This document shows positions 9,301 to 21,300 of a stretch of 64,000 nucleotides of DNA, piece after piece. The notes under the pieces were generated by a model. It was given only the letters and a program-made list of their open reading frames with translations, did no database searches and had not been told where the DNA came from. Where the stretch lies: NCBI GenBank assembly GCA_029961685.1, contig JARWKL010000001.1, positions 61,236,814 through 61,300,813 of the forward strand, written 5' to 3'. Each line of letters starts with the position of its first letter. Position 1 is the stretch's first letter. Origin of the DNA: Aristolochia californica. Lineage: Eukaryota; Streptophyta; Magnoliopsida; Piperales; Aristolochiaceae. The position numbers and the translations under genes are program-made.

Positions 9301-12300
9301 TTTCCATCTACTCCTTCATTTCTGGTGTGCGCTGGTGGTCCTCTTTGATTGAATCCAGCAAGAGAGGTGTTGGGTGACTAATGGCAGCAATGTGCGTTGT
9401 CTCCTCTGACCGACGTGATAGGGCATCCACAGTTTTTTTCAAGGCGCCGGCCTTATGTTCCATAGTAAAATCAAACCCCATGAGTTTTGTAATCCAATGC
9501 TGTTGTTGAGAAGTTGTGATTCGTTGCTCCAATAGAAACTTCAAACTGTAATGGTCTGTGCGGATGATAAAGAAACGTCTCCATAAATACGCTCGCCAAT
9601 GACTGACTGCCTTTGCTAGGCCAATTAATTCCCTTTCATAGGCCGGTAACTTATGATGATGAGCTGCGAGTTGGCGGCTGAAGTAGGCAATAGGGTGGTG
9701 AGATTGTTGAAGTACCACCCCAATCCCTCCTCCTGATGCATCACATTCCACCACAAAGATATCATCAAAATCAGGTAACTGCAATACCGGAGCTGTTGCC
9801 AAAGTTTGTTTGAGTGTCTGGAAGGCTTGTTCCATGGTATCATTGTCATGAGGCTGGCCAATACAACCTAAAAGATTAGTCGTTTAAGTGCAGAAAACCA
9901 ACCTAATCAAGAGAGGTGGACCGGAACCACCTCTGACACCCACTCCGCCCCTTACCGCTCCCCGCGGGATTCGAAGGCGGGACGTGCCAGACCTGGCTCT
10001 GATACCATGTGAAGAGGCTGGCCAATACAACCTAAAAGACTAGTCGTTTAAGTGCGGAAAACCAACCTAATCAAGAGAGGTGGACCAGAACCACCTCTGA
10101 CAATCATTCGATTGGAAGGCATTGCGTCTGAGGAGATTTGATAGCGGAGCTGAGAGTGGCACATAATTGTGGATGAATTTGATAGTAACCTACTAAGCCC
10201 AAAAATCCTCGTAATGCTGAAATATTTCTCGGTTGTGACCAATGGATGATAGCAGAAATTTTTTCCGGATCCACTGTGACCCCTATTGATGTAATGATGT
10301 GACCAGATAGGCTACTTTAGGGCGACCAAACGAACACTTAGAACGTTTTAAATATAGATGATGAGTTCTAATAAGTGTGAAAACCAGCAGCAGATGTTGT
10401 AAATGTTGATCCCACGATTTGCTGTAGATTAATATATCATCAAAAAAATTAAAACAAATTTTCTGAGATAGGCACTAAATACCTCGTTCATTAACGCTTG
10501 GAACATTGAGGGAGCATTGAATAGACCGAAAGGCATGACGACGAATTCAAAATGGCCATGATGAGTACGAAAGGTTGTCTTCGCTATATCTGGAGGATAC
10601 ATGCGGACCTGTGTTATGGTCCCAGATCTGACACAAGGATTAGTAGGGAGGAAGAAGAGAAAACGAAGATCAAGCTAAAGGGAAACTTGAAAACCTTAGA
10701 ATTCGTAAGGAGAGCTCCAAGCCTGTTTAACCTAAAATTAACCTAAATCAATGCTTGTCTTTCTCATTACTTTTACCCCTTAAATAGGGTTCACCCTGTT
10801 AGGGTTTAATATAAAATATTACTAAAATACCCCTATAAATAAAATATTCCAAAAATACCCCTGTGGTCTAAAACTGAAATAAATAAAGTAAATTAAAGAA
10901 AAACAATAAAAATAATAATGTTATTGCATGCATAACATTACACCCCCTTGAAGGTAGTATGAAAAGGCAAAGCTATGTATACTTGCAGGCCACTTTTCAA
11001 GGCAGGTGTGGCATGAAGCTATCAATTTCGTATCCAACGCCATGTCCAATCCATGGACCTGTTTCTGTACACAATATAGAGCGGCATAATATTTTGCAGG
11101 TTGTAGCTGCTGCTGGGTTGCCCTTAACTTCACTGCAATAGCAGCAGCAACCGCAAGTGACTTCACTGAATGACCCATATGAACCAGCAGCATCCCCGTA
11201 GCTTGCGAACTGAATCTCAGAGAAGGTGCGTCCTCCTGTGCCCGACAGCTGTAATGTCTTCCCTTCAGGGACAGAGGCACAAGCAGTGCCAACAGTGACA
11301 GTATGGAAGGACACTTCTGCTGGATGGCCTCCAAATTCTTCAAACAATGTAATGACGTTGTGATCTGTTGTGAAGAAGGAACGAGGAACGTGGTGCCATT
11401 GCTGAGAAGAAGCACCACAACCAGTTGTGCATTTCCATGCTGCATAGTTTCCTTTGTAATCACAGGCAGGGCAGCCAACGATTTGGGCAGAGAAGTGGGC
11501 CCAATATCTTCCGATGCTGTGGTTGTTGATCCATGCGGCACCCTTGCCCATGCTACCCAAATCCACAACGACTGTCTCTGTGCCCAAGGGAGCTTTGAAG
11601 GCAGCCTTATACCAAACCATCAAGGGAAGATCCTCTGAGTGCCAGGATTTATCAATAGGAGCAGTGTCTGAGTAGAGCGCCTTGTCTTCACCATCCAGAC
11701 CAATCGTGTAAGACCATTTGTTTGATGACAAGTCTATGGTGTTGTTCCCATGGATCAACAGAACTGGGCCACCAACAATTCCAGAAACGGCCTCTGACTC
11801 ACCAAGTTCCCTAGTCAAATTTTCGAACAGCCTTCTCCTAGCAGAGAATTGAGAAATCTTGTTTCCTTTCTGAATCTTAATTGAAGAAGGTGCTGATTCT
11901 GCTCTCGCCAGACTGGTCTTTCTGGACTTGAAGAACCCTTTTTTTCTCCATAGAGAAAGTGGTCATTGTGGTTGCCATTAGAGGGATGTACGTTGTTGTT
12001 GAGTACTCTCCATATCTCTTTCCAGTAACTATCCAGTAAAGAGTTAAGGGGAGTTTTAGGGGAAGCTGAACCTGAAGAAAGATTGCAACCTCTGGCAAAT
12101 GTGGGCGTCACTGCTCCAGAAATCCTGGAGGAAAGAGATGAACAGGTATTTGCTACCAGCGCTAGAGCTTGTAATGACACTGCCTTGTCTATCAATTTCT
12201 TCAAGTCGACATTCGCAGGGAAATTCAGTAACCTCTGGAGACATGTAGGAGCATTTTCTGTTGCAAGGAGAGAGGATCTCAACTGCAGAAGCATTGAAAC

Positions 12301-15300
12301 AGCCAGTGCTGCAATGAATGCTCCTCAAGGGGATGTTAAGACAATAAACTGGGAACAGGCAAATGCTTTCAGCTTCTCATCATCAATGCTGTTATCCATG
12401 TGCTGCAAGTACAGGTGCACCCCCTGGGTACTTGTCGACAATCACCTGATGATTCTGCTCAAACCTTCCCTTCAATTCCATCTCCCTTTCTGATTTCTTC
12501 TGGGCCTTCCCAACATACCACTCCTTGTCATCAATTTTTTTCCCAGGAAGGTCCTCAACAGCTAGAGCAGCATCTTCTGCATTCTCAAAGTTAAAAAATC
12601 CAAAACATTTGGATTTCCCATCTCCATCACTCATTACTACAGCGCTTGTAATGTTTCCATACTCGTCAAATAGTTTCTTCAAATCTTCACCACCAAAAGG
12701 CACACCAGGTTGAAGAATTATGACAAACAATGGTCGAACATCATACAATTCATCCAAAAGAATTAACACAACTTTTTTAAATGGACTGTTACTGCTGGAA
12801 AAATGACCCGCAGCAGCCACACTGTTGCTGTATTCATTCACCACCCATGCATTCTTAGCAGTAGAAACAACACTAATGCATACTTCTGCATTCTCAAAGT
12901 CAACAAAACCAAAAAATTTGGAATTCCCATCTCCTTCTCGCATGACTACAGGCATGGGTCCCAAAAAATTAAGTCCCTCAACAGCTAGAGCAGCATTTGC
13001 CGCCTTCTCAATTTTAACGTGCTTATCATGCAGGAGCATCCCATTAAGCACAAACATATATGGGACATTCACACTGCTGGGGGTCTCGTTAATAGAAAAA
13101 TTAAACAGCCTTACCGTGTCAATTGAACAATGAACCCACGCACAGTGATTGTGCTCATCAACATCAAAACATTGTCCCCCAAATTTTTTTTTCAGCAGTC
13201 CCCATAAAATTATTTCTCTGAATCCCGGCATCCCCAGAAAAATATCATCTCGAAATTCATACATCCAAGCCCGAATACCTTCAATTGTGTAATGTTTCTC
13301 TGCTTCACGGAACAGAGAACCTCCCGGCCAAACATTCGAGCAACGGTGCTGCTGCTCAGCCCCTGGTAGCCCCTTCACCCCCATGGAAAAATAGTTTATA
13401 CATATCGATTGAGGCCATGTTAGACGCTTAGCCCAAAAGACGTTGATGTTGGATCCCCGCTGGATTGCTGAGGGCGAGGTGGGGCGAAAATTTGTCAGAC
13501 AGAGCCGACGGAGTCTCCCCCTTCTCCAGTGGTGAACAACAGCCCTTGGAGGCTTCGCCGCTTGGAGATTTTCTCTGTTGACGGTGAAAAACAGACCTTT
13601 ATGGTGTCTTGCACAAAATCGATTTGAGGTCGAACCCAAATCGACGAAATCCACTTTTCTACAATTTCCAGAGAGGATGGATTTCCTGATTGGAGACCGA
13701 GAGCAGCAACAAGGGGCTGGCGCTCGTCGTATCGTCCCGAAGGGCGCTTTTCCCCAAAACTCTCTGATTTTGGATTTGCAGTGTCTCTGCCGTCTGATTT
13801 TGGAAGTTTGGAGGCTGATTTCGGATTTGAAGTTGACTTCAATTTCTGATGTGCAGGGCCCTTGTCGTCTGATTTCCATGATCGTGGAACTACTTTTGTC
13901 TGGCCCGTTGCCGGACCTCCCTACTCAGAAATTGCCCTTGTCCCCTCCGATTTAGGATTATCCCTTCCGTCTGATTGCGAGAGTGCGGGGAGCTGTTCCC
14001 AGACCGCGAGCTCTCGGATTTCATGCGTATTTTGTTCGGGAAGGCGTATGGCATCCAGTGCTAAATGGTTTGATGCCGAACCCCATTCCGGATTTTCTGA
14101 TGAAGGAATGTTTGAGTCCCCAGTTTCGGATTTCGCCTTTGCTGGAGAGATAGAGGGCTCTCTGATTTCTTGCGTCTCATGCCCTTCCGAGACAGCATCT
14201 TGAGCGACTGTCGCAGCGAGTTTCTCTATCGCCGCAATGAGTTGAAGTCGTGTGACTTTTTCTGCTGCAACCAGTTGCTTCCTTGCATAAATTTTTTTAA
14301 TGGAAGCTGCACGCCAGTCACGCATTATTTCCGCTTCATTGTGAATACCCCGTGCACGTTCTTCTTCCATTTCTCTGCGCAATTCTCTGCGCATGGCCAT
14401 CCATTCTTCTAGGGATAATTCTTTGATCACAACAATCCATTATTCTAGGGAATGACTCATTGTGTTCCCGCTCTAATACCAGTTGTTATGGTCCCAGATC
14501 TGACACAAGGAATTGTAGGGATTCGTAGGGAGGAAGAAGAGAAAACGAAGATCAAGCCAAAGGGAAGCTTGAAAACCCTAGAACTCGTAAGGAGAGCTCC
14601 AAGCCTGTTTAACCTAAAATTAACCTAAATCAATGCTTGTCTGTCTCATTACTCTTACCCCTTAAATAGTTCACCCTATTAGGGTTTAATATAAAATATT
14701 ACAAAAATACCCCTATAAATAAAATATTCCAAAAATACCCCTGTGGTCTAAAACTGAAATAAATAAAGTAAATTAAAGAAAAAAATAAAAATAATAATGT
14801 TATTGTGTGCATAACAACCTGGTGATACCCCGAACGCAAGTCCAACTTGTTGAAAAATTGAGCCCCATATAATTCGTCTAATAATTTATCCACTACTGGT
14901 ATAGGGAACTTGTCCTTGACCGTCTTGGCATTTAATTCACGGTAGTCCACACAAAACCTCCAAGTATTTTCATGTTTCTTGACCAATAACATTGGTGATG
15001 AGAAAGGGGACGTACTGTGTTGGATGAGACCTTGTTCTAGCATGAGGTGACATTGACGTTCAATTTCATTTTTTTGAATGTGTGGGTATCGATATGGTCG
15101 CACAACTACCAATTCGGATCCCGCCTTCAAACAAATCCGGTGGTCACAGTGTCTCAATGGTGGAAGAGACGTCGGTTCTTGAAAGAGGTCTGTAAAGTCC
15201 TCCAATAAATTCGCTAGAGTGGTAGGTGGACACAGTTCCGGTTGTAATATGTGTAAATGTGCAGGGAGTTGAGCTTTGCTACCTTGTAATGTGACCTTGT

Positions 15301-18300
15301 TGCCCTCTAGCTCAAAGGTCATGGTTAATGCAGCGAAATCCCACAAGATTGGTCCCAACTTTTGGAGCCATTTAATCCCCAAAACCATATCAAAGCCTGC
15401 GAGTGGAATGATGAGAAATTCTGCTGAAAATGGTTTACCTTCAATGGAGAATATAATGGCTTTTGCTGATCCCACAACTGTGAACTTTTTCTCCATTAGC
15501 CACCGAGACGGCAGCTATAGGTCGAGGTTGTATGGGTAGCTGTAAATGTTTGGCAGCATTGAAACTTAACAAATTATGAGTGCTGCCCGAGTCCACAAGA
15601 CTTAGTAGTGCTTGCTCACTAACTAAGGTGCACACCTGCATGGTAGTGGTGGACTGGAGTCTTGTGATGGCGTGGAGAGAAATCTCTGGTTCCTCCACTT
15701 GTGGCTCTTCGACCTTTGGAACTTCTTCCTCTTCATCAGTAACTTCCAACCAAAATAATTTCTTACATTGATGACCAACGTATACTGCTCATCACAATTA
15801 TAACGTAATCCCTTGGCCCTTCTTTCTTCCATCTCGACTTTGTTCAATTTCTTGATAAATGCTGGTTGAGAAGGACTCGACTTAGGGGCTTGAGGAGTAA
15901 CTGAATTAACAGTATTACGCCATGTTGGTCCTGTGTTGTGGGCGCCAGCAGTATGTCTTCCCCCTGCCATGTAGGCTTGCGTGACTGTATTTTGTGTTTG
16001 GCCTCTAATGCTCCGGCCAAATTCATTGCTCTCGCTAAATCCGTAGGAGCAAGGAGTTCTACTTCTAGGCGTAGGGACTCTGTCAAGCCTGTTGTAAATA
16101 GACCTACATGTTGGTCCACCCTCACAACCTTGCCGGCCCTGGCCAACTTTTCTTGGAATGCTTTTTGATACTGTTCGACAGTTCCGGTTTGGCGCAGCAA
16201 CACCAAATCCCCCAGTAGATTGCTTTGAGCCGGTGGCCAAAATCGGATTGTACACAAATCTTTAAATTCCTGCCAATCTAAATTTGGATACTCCAATTCT
16301 AATTGATGGCCCCATAGCTGCGCTTCATCGAGCATGTGGAAGGCGGCCAATCCCACTTTTTCTATTTCAGCCGTCCTTTGGTGAGAATTTTTTTTTTCAC
16401 ACCTGTAGAGCCAGATCAAGGGGTCCTCAGACCCATTAAAAATTGGAAACTCCAATTTGGTGTATCTTGGTCCCTCCTCCGGAACTAAAATTTTCTCCTG
16501 GCGTTGGATGCTCTGTGCGTCCAGCATAATGTGGCCCTTGCCTGGTCATAGGGCTTCTTTCCCCTTCCTGTGAGTTTGAATTTCTTTCCCCAATCATTGC
16601 ATATACTCTATGCAATAAAGCTTCAACTTGTAAATTTACCTGTTGAGAGACCCTACTGTCCAACAATCTTTCCCCAGTCATTGCATATACTCTATGCAAT
16701 AAAGCTTCAACTTGTAAATTTACCTGTTGAGAGACCCTACTGTCCAACAACGCAACCAGACGCTCCTCGGTTTCTTCTTGCCTTGCCGCCAATCTAATTT
16801 CACTCTGTTCTTGCTCTGCGTGTATCATCTCTTTGATGCTAGCTAGCAATTCTGCGTTGTTAGATGACTCTCCCATACTGACCTGCTCTGATACCAACGT
16901 GTTGTGGTCTCTGACCATGGACCGAGTGATTCGACGATGGGAGAGGTCGTTTGAGGGATCTTCGTTTACACCCTGACGTCCTGATCTACCAGGGCAACCT
17001 ATGGTGACGGATTGAGTACTCACGGAATGGAATGGAGAGGAGATGGATTGAAGAACGATGGATAACCAGGCTCGTCAAAGGGAGTCCTGAACCTTGGGGT
17101 CATCAAGGAGAACACCGACCCTGATTAGGTTAAAATTCTGCTTAGCTTCTCATTCCCTTTCGTTAGCCTCTTAAAGCAATCATGCCAAGGCTCAAGATAT
17201 AGTTTATTACAATAATGCCATTCGTGGCTTACCTACTAGCAAATAATGAAATAAAGAAACATATAATGCCTAAGGTACTTCACTGCTCCCCTGAGTCACC
17301 AACTCATCCGCGTCGTCTCTGGATGACTCGTCCTGCTATGGAGTCCATAACAAAAATAACATCAAAAGCAGATTAAGAAACAAAATTTATCAATAGCTGA
17401 TGAGGAGATATTCTGCCCTTTAGCATGAGAATCTGCAATAGCATTTGCTGAGTGGAAAATGTGCTGTCAGCTGACTTGCCAATTACTAGTCAGGTCATAG
17501 TGCTGTTAGGTTGCCACTCTTTCATCTTATTGAATTTGTAGCTTAAGGTCATTCTTGCAATTGTTTGTATATTATAAGTTTCTTGCCTATTTTATTAATA
17601 TTTTTTTGAGAAAGTGACAATTTTTATTAAACAAAGAAGCAAAACAACATAACTAGGGAGGCATCCCCCTTACAAGAAGGGAAAGGAGAGAGGCTCCCTG
17701 CTTAGCAAAAGTATCAGCAACAGAATTTGCAGATCTGGGAACATGAGACCAAATACATGTAATGTGGGGGAGAATGTCTAAAACAAAATAGTAAATATCC
17801 CAATGCTGCCATGACAGAGAAGAGGGAGAGGAGAACCATCCAACTATCACTGGAGAGTTTCCCTCAATGTGGAGCGGACTGGAGAGGTGCTCGCGGAAGA
17901 TGATGAGGCCTCTGAGGAGGGTCTGAAGCTTGGCAGAAGTAGAGTCAGAAATACCCATAGGTCCAAAATAGGACATGAGTTGGTTGCCGACCGAATCATG
18001 AAAGACACCACCATAGCCCACCATACCAAGATTGCCAAGAGAGCTACCATCAAAATTCTGCTAGATGAAGCCCTGTTGAGGAGACTGCCATTCTTGCATA
18101 GAGGGAGGCTTCACCGGGGCCCCCATTTGAGCAATGGTACTTTAGTTGTCCCTGAGCGAAAGCCCCGACAGAGAGGAAAACTCCTTCCTGGAATGAAGCC
18201 ACGAGGAGATGAGGCTAATGATGGAGGAGGTGACCCGATCCTGAGAGAGGTGCATGGCGCTGAAGCGCCTATTATTTCATTCCATCCAGATACCCAAGGG

Positions 18301-21300
18301 GATGAAGGCAACATAGGCTGAAATGATCATCTTGCCCAATTTAGGGAAGAGAACACCCAGGAGCATGCGCCCTACCGAGAGGAGGTCTCTTGGCAAACAT
18401 AATTGAAGGCCAAACCGACTGAGAATGCTTGTCCAAATGGACCAAGAAAAGGGGCATGAAACAAGAAGGTGGCATATAGTATCCTCCTCAACACCACAAA
18501 GAGGGCAAAAAGCACACACACTATGATTACCACATTGATGAAGGTTGTCAATAGTGAGGACTTTTAAGCCCGACACTACACATGAAGAATTTACCTTCGG
18601 CAGAGGGGGGGGGGGGGGGGGGGGCACTTAAGCGCCAAATAAGAGCCGCATCACGGTTGAGGGTTGCCGAAGTTCATCCCTTAATGAGGGAGTAGGTGGA
18701 CGAGAGAGAAAACATACCACTAGCCTCCGACCACTAAACCATCGAGTCATCCAAAGCATCTCGAGGCCTTGAGGAGGAGATCAACTCCAAAAGGTGAGAG
18801 CAAGAAGGGCATCTGCATCATCAACACCACGATGAAGACGGAGGTCCCAAGCTACCGAACCCAAAGCATCAACGATTGATAGACAACACTGCGTGGAGGC
18901 TTGCCAAACATTTCCGAAAGTGGTCTTCAGAGGCCCAAAGTTAACCCACCAATCCTCCTAAAAGTGAATTGAGCGACCGTTACCAACGTGGAAGCGAATG
19001 CCCGAACAGAATAATTGGAGAAGAAGAAAAATAGCTCTCCAGATTGGAGATAGGGCAATTCTTCTTCCTCTTGAGGTCCACCATTGTTCCTGCTAGTTTA
19101 GCTTGAAAGTCACCATCAGCCTCCAAAGGTTGTTGCCAACAATGTTGAATTTCTAGATCCACTTGAGGAGGGCAATATTCATATCCTTGGTGAGCCGAAC
19201 ACCCAAACCCCCCTAGATTTGGAAGTGCACACATCCTTCCAACCCACCAGATGATATTTAAAATCTGTAGAGGTACCATGCCAAAGAAATCTCCTCATCA
19301 AACCGTCAATTTGATGGCAAATTGAAGCAGGACAATACATGAATAGGAGAGAATAATTTGGGATACCAACCAAACATGATTTGAGAAGAGTAAGCCTTCT
19401 GGCCTTTGAGAGGAGATGATCCCTCCAGGTAGCAAACTGAGACTCCATCTTCTCAATAACTGGGTTCCAAAGATCCTTGCTGATACGAGAGGTGAAAAGG
19501 GGGAGAACGAGGTAATTGGCTGGAAGGGTAGAGAGAGAACAACCCAAAAGATCAGCCATGGATCGAAGGTCCTTCGAGTTGATGTTAAACCCCAATAATG
19601 TGGTCTTTTGCCAGTTGACATTTTACCCCGAAGCAATTTCAAAAAGCCCCAACAAAGGCTTGACCTTCATAATATAATCAAGACATCCAACCCCGAATAT
19701 AAGAGTATCATTTGCATATTGGAGGGTAACATCAAATGCGTCAATGTTGCTGATCGGCTTCAGCCAGCCAACCTCCTTAGCCTTGTAGGTCATAGATGAG
19801 AGAAGCTTAACCACAATATTGTATAAAAGAGGAGATAGCGGATCTCCTCGTCTAATTCCCTGGGTCCCCTTAAAAAAACACCAAACATTCCCATTAATAA
19901 GGAGGGAGAAGGAGGCCGAAGAAATGCAGGTTCTAATCCAAAGCCGCCAACAGTCACCAAACCCCATCCGACCCAAAAGATCATCCAAGAGATGCCAATT
20001 AACCCGGTCAAAGGCCGTCTCAAGATCCAACTTCAAAGCAAAACGAGGGGTGTTGGAATGGGAGTAATGATCAAAAAGTTCATTCGCCACCATGGAGGAG
20101 TCTATAATATTTCTTCCCCTAAGGAAAACACCTTGACCATGATGTATGACCAAGGGAAGGAAAGTTTTCAGACGACGAGCGAGGAGCCAAGCAATAATTT
20201 TGTAAGAGTTGGAGATGAGACTGATGGGGCGGAAGTCACCTGGCTGTTCAACATTAGCCTTCTTTGTGACCAAGGCAATAAAGGAGGCCCCCATGGTCCG
20301 GATTGTAATGCCTTCACTGTGAAAGGCTTGAACCATATTAGAGATGTCCTGCTTAATTGTGGGTCAAACCCTACTATAGAAGTCACCATTAAAACTGTTA
20401 AGTTGGGTCTAAGGCCCATCCCAAAATGACTAGCCAACTTAGGAAACCTCTTTCCTAACTAATAAACTCAAGATCTTTGTACTCATTAATCCATGTGGGA
20501 CTATTCCTTAACACTCCCCCTCACGTGTAGGCCCTCTTTTGTGGCTCTACAAGTGGATAGTTTTAGGTGTAAGCCCTCTTTTGTGGTTCTACAAGTGGAT
20601 AGTTTAGGTGTAGGCCCTCTTTTTGTGGCTATACAAGTAGATTGTTTAGGTGTGGCCCTCTTTTTGTAGCTCTACAAGTGGATAGTTTAGGTGTGGCCTT
20701 CTTTTTGTAGCTCTACAAGTGGATAGTTTAGGTGTAGGCCCTCTTTTGTGGCTCTACAAGTGGATAGTTTAGGTGTAGGCCCACATATGAGTACTTGCTC
20801 TGATACCATGTAAAGTTGGGTCCAAGGCCCTATCCCAAAATTATTGGAAGGTGGGCCCATAACCCACTTATTTTCTGCCTCGGTTATATGGGTCCGGGTC
20901 ACAAGGTTTGTACCTATTTTTCTGCGATTCGGCTATATTGGTCTGATATCTTACTCGGTTCGACTCGATTCTATTTCTCCGTCTGGATTATTATTTTGAG
21001 GTATTCGTAACATATTCCTTGGTCAACATATTATTTGGTGCAGATACTCACATCGGATTATTTCATCCTTTTACATGGATTTTTATTATTTTGGTTCGTG
21101 TTATATGGGCCCATACCCATTTCAGTTGTAGCTATTGTGTCTCTTTGGACGAGACATTATTATTGAAGGACTCTTAGTTACTGATTTTTATTAGCATTGG
21201 CTATTCTGATTGATGACGAAAGCCAAGGTAGCCCCAGAATATTATCTTTCGAGTAATTACCCATTACATCCCTTATTTGGCATTTATTACTCCTACCACT

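Larger units (their letters stand above)
7506..9303 (-). pseudogene. Gypsy-1 integrase (disrupted)
   Basis: The zinc-finger part ends with [18 protein letters not shown] near 8650. The catalytic core shows SMDFIEGL (first Asp), [15 protein letters not shown] (second Asp) and [13 protein letters not shown] (Glu), followed by [19 protein letters not shown]. The region is broken by TRIM-1 at 8682-9104 and by a 196-bp tandem duplication (8193-8584) that is not a multiple of three. A stop separates it from the upstream RNase H frame. Confidence 0.88.
10612..14816 (-). mobile_element. Gene-capturing LTR retrotransposon nested in Gypsy-1 RT
   Basis: A 4.2-kb element with LTRs at 10612-10937 and 14484-14816 (TGTTATGGTCCCAGATC to GCATAACA) and a perfect target duplication ACCTG (10607-10611 and 14817-14821). 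A variant tRNA-iMet binding site (TGGTATTAGAGC on the minus strand) adjoins the right LTR and a purine tract adjoins the left. I find no gag, protease, RT or integrase. In transcription order the interior carries an unknown 169-codon ORF, poly(A)-binding-protein RRM pieces, a TBC/Rab-GAP-like piece and the C-terminal part of a plant beta-galactosidase, all on the same strand as the element. This looks like transduction of host transcripts into a non-autonomous retrotransposon. Confidence 0.9.
6862..17352 (-). mobile_element. Gypsy-1: chromodomain Ty3/gypsy retrotransposon
   Basis: A chromovirus-type element on the minus strand, bounded by 453-bp LTRs (6862-7314 and 16900-17352, TGTTGTGG to TCCATAACA). 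The tRNA-iMet binding site lies at 16883-16896 and a purine tract next to the left LTR. The order read leftward is gag, protease, RT, RNase H, integrase, chromodomain. Three younger elements interrupt pol: 8682-9104, 9844-10102 and 10612-14816. Without them the element is about 5.6 kb. Frameshifts, stops and internal tandem duplications make it defective. No matching target duplication is seen (CAACG on the left, AAAAT on the right), suggesting a rearranged left end. Confidence 0.92.

Noticed and set aside
10921..11568. 215-codon minus-strand frame overlapping the beta-galactosidase fragment
   Set aside because: It is an alternate-frame shadow; the 10997-11818 frame carries the recognisable enzyme motifs.
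20514..20795. Regularly spaced repeats that superficially recall a CRISPR array
   Set aside because: The repeats are contiguous in a plant TRIM interior with no unique spacers, and CRISPR arrays are prokaryotic.
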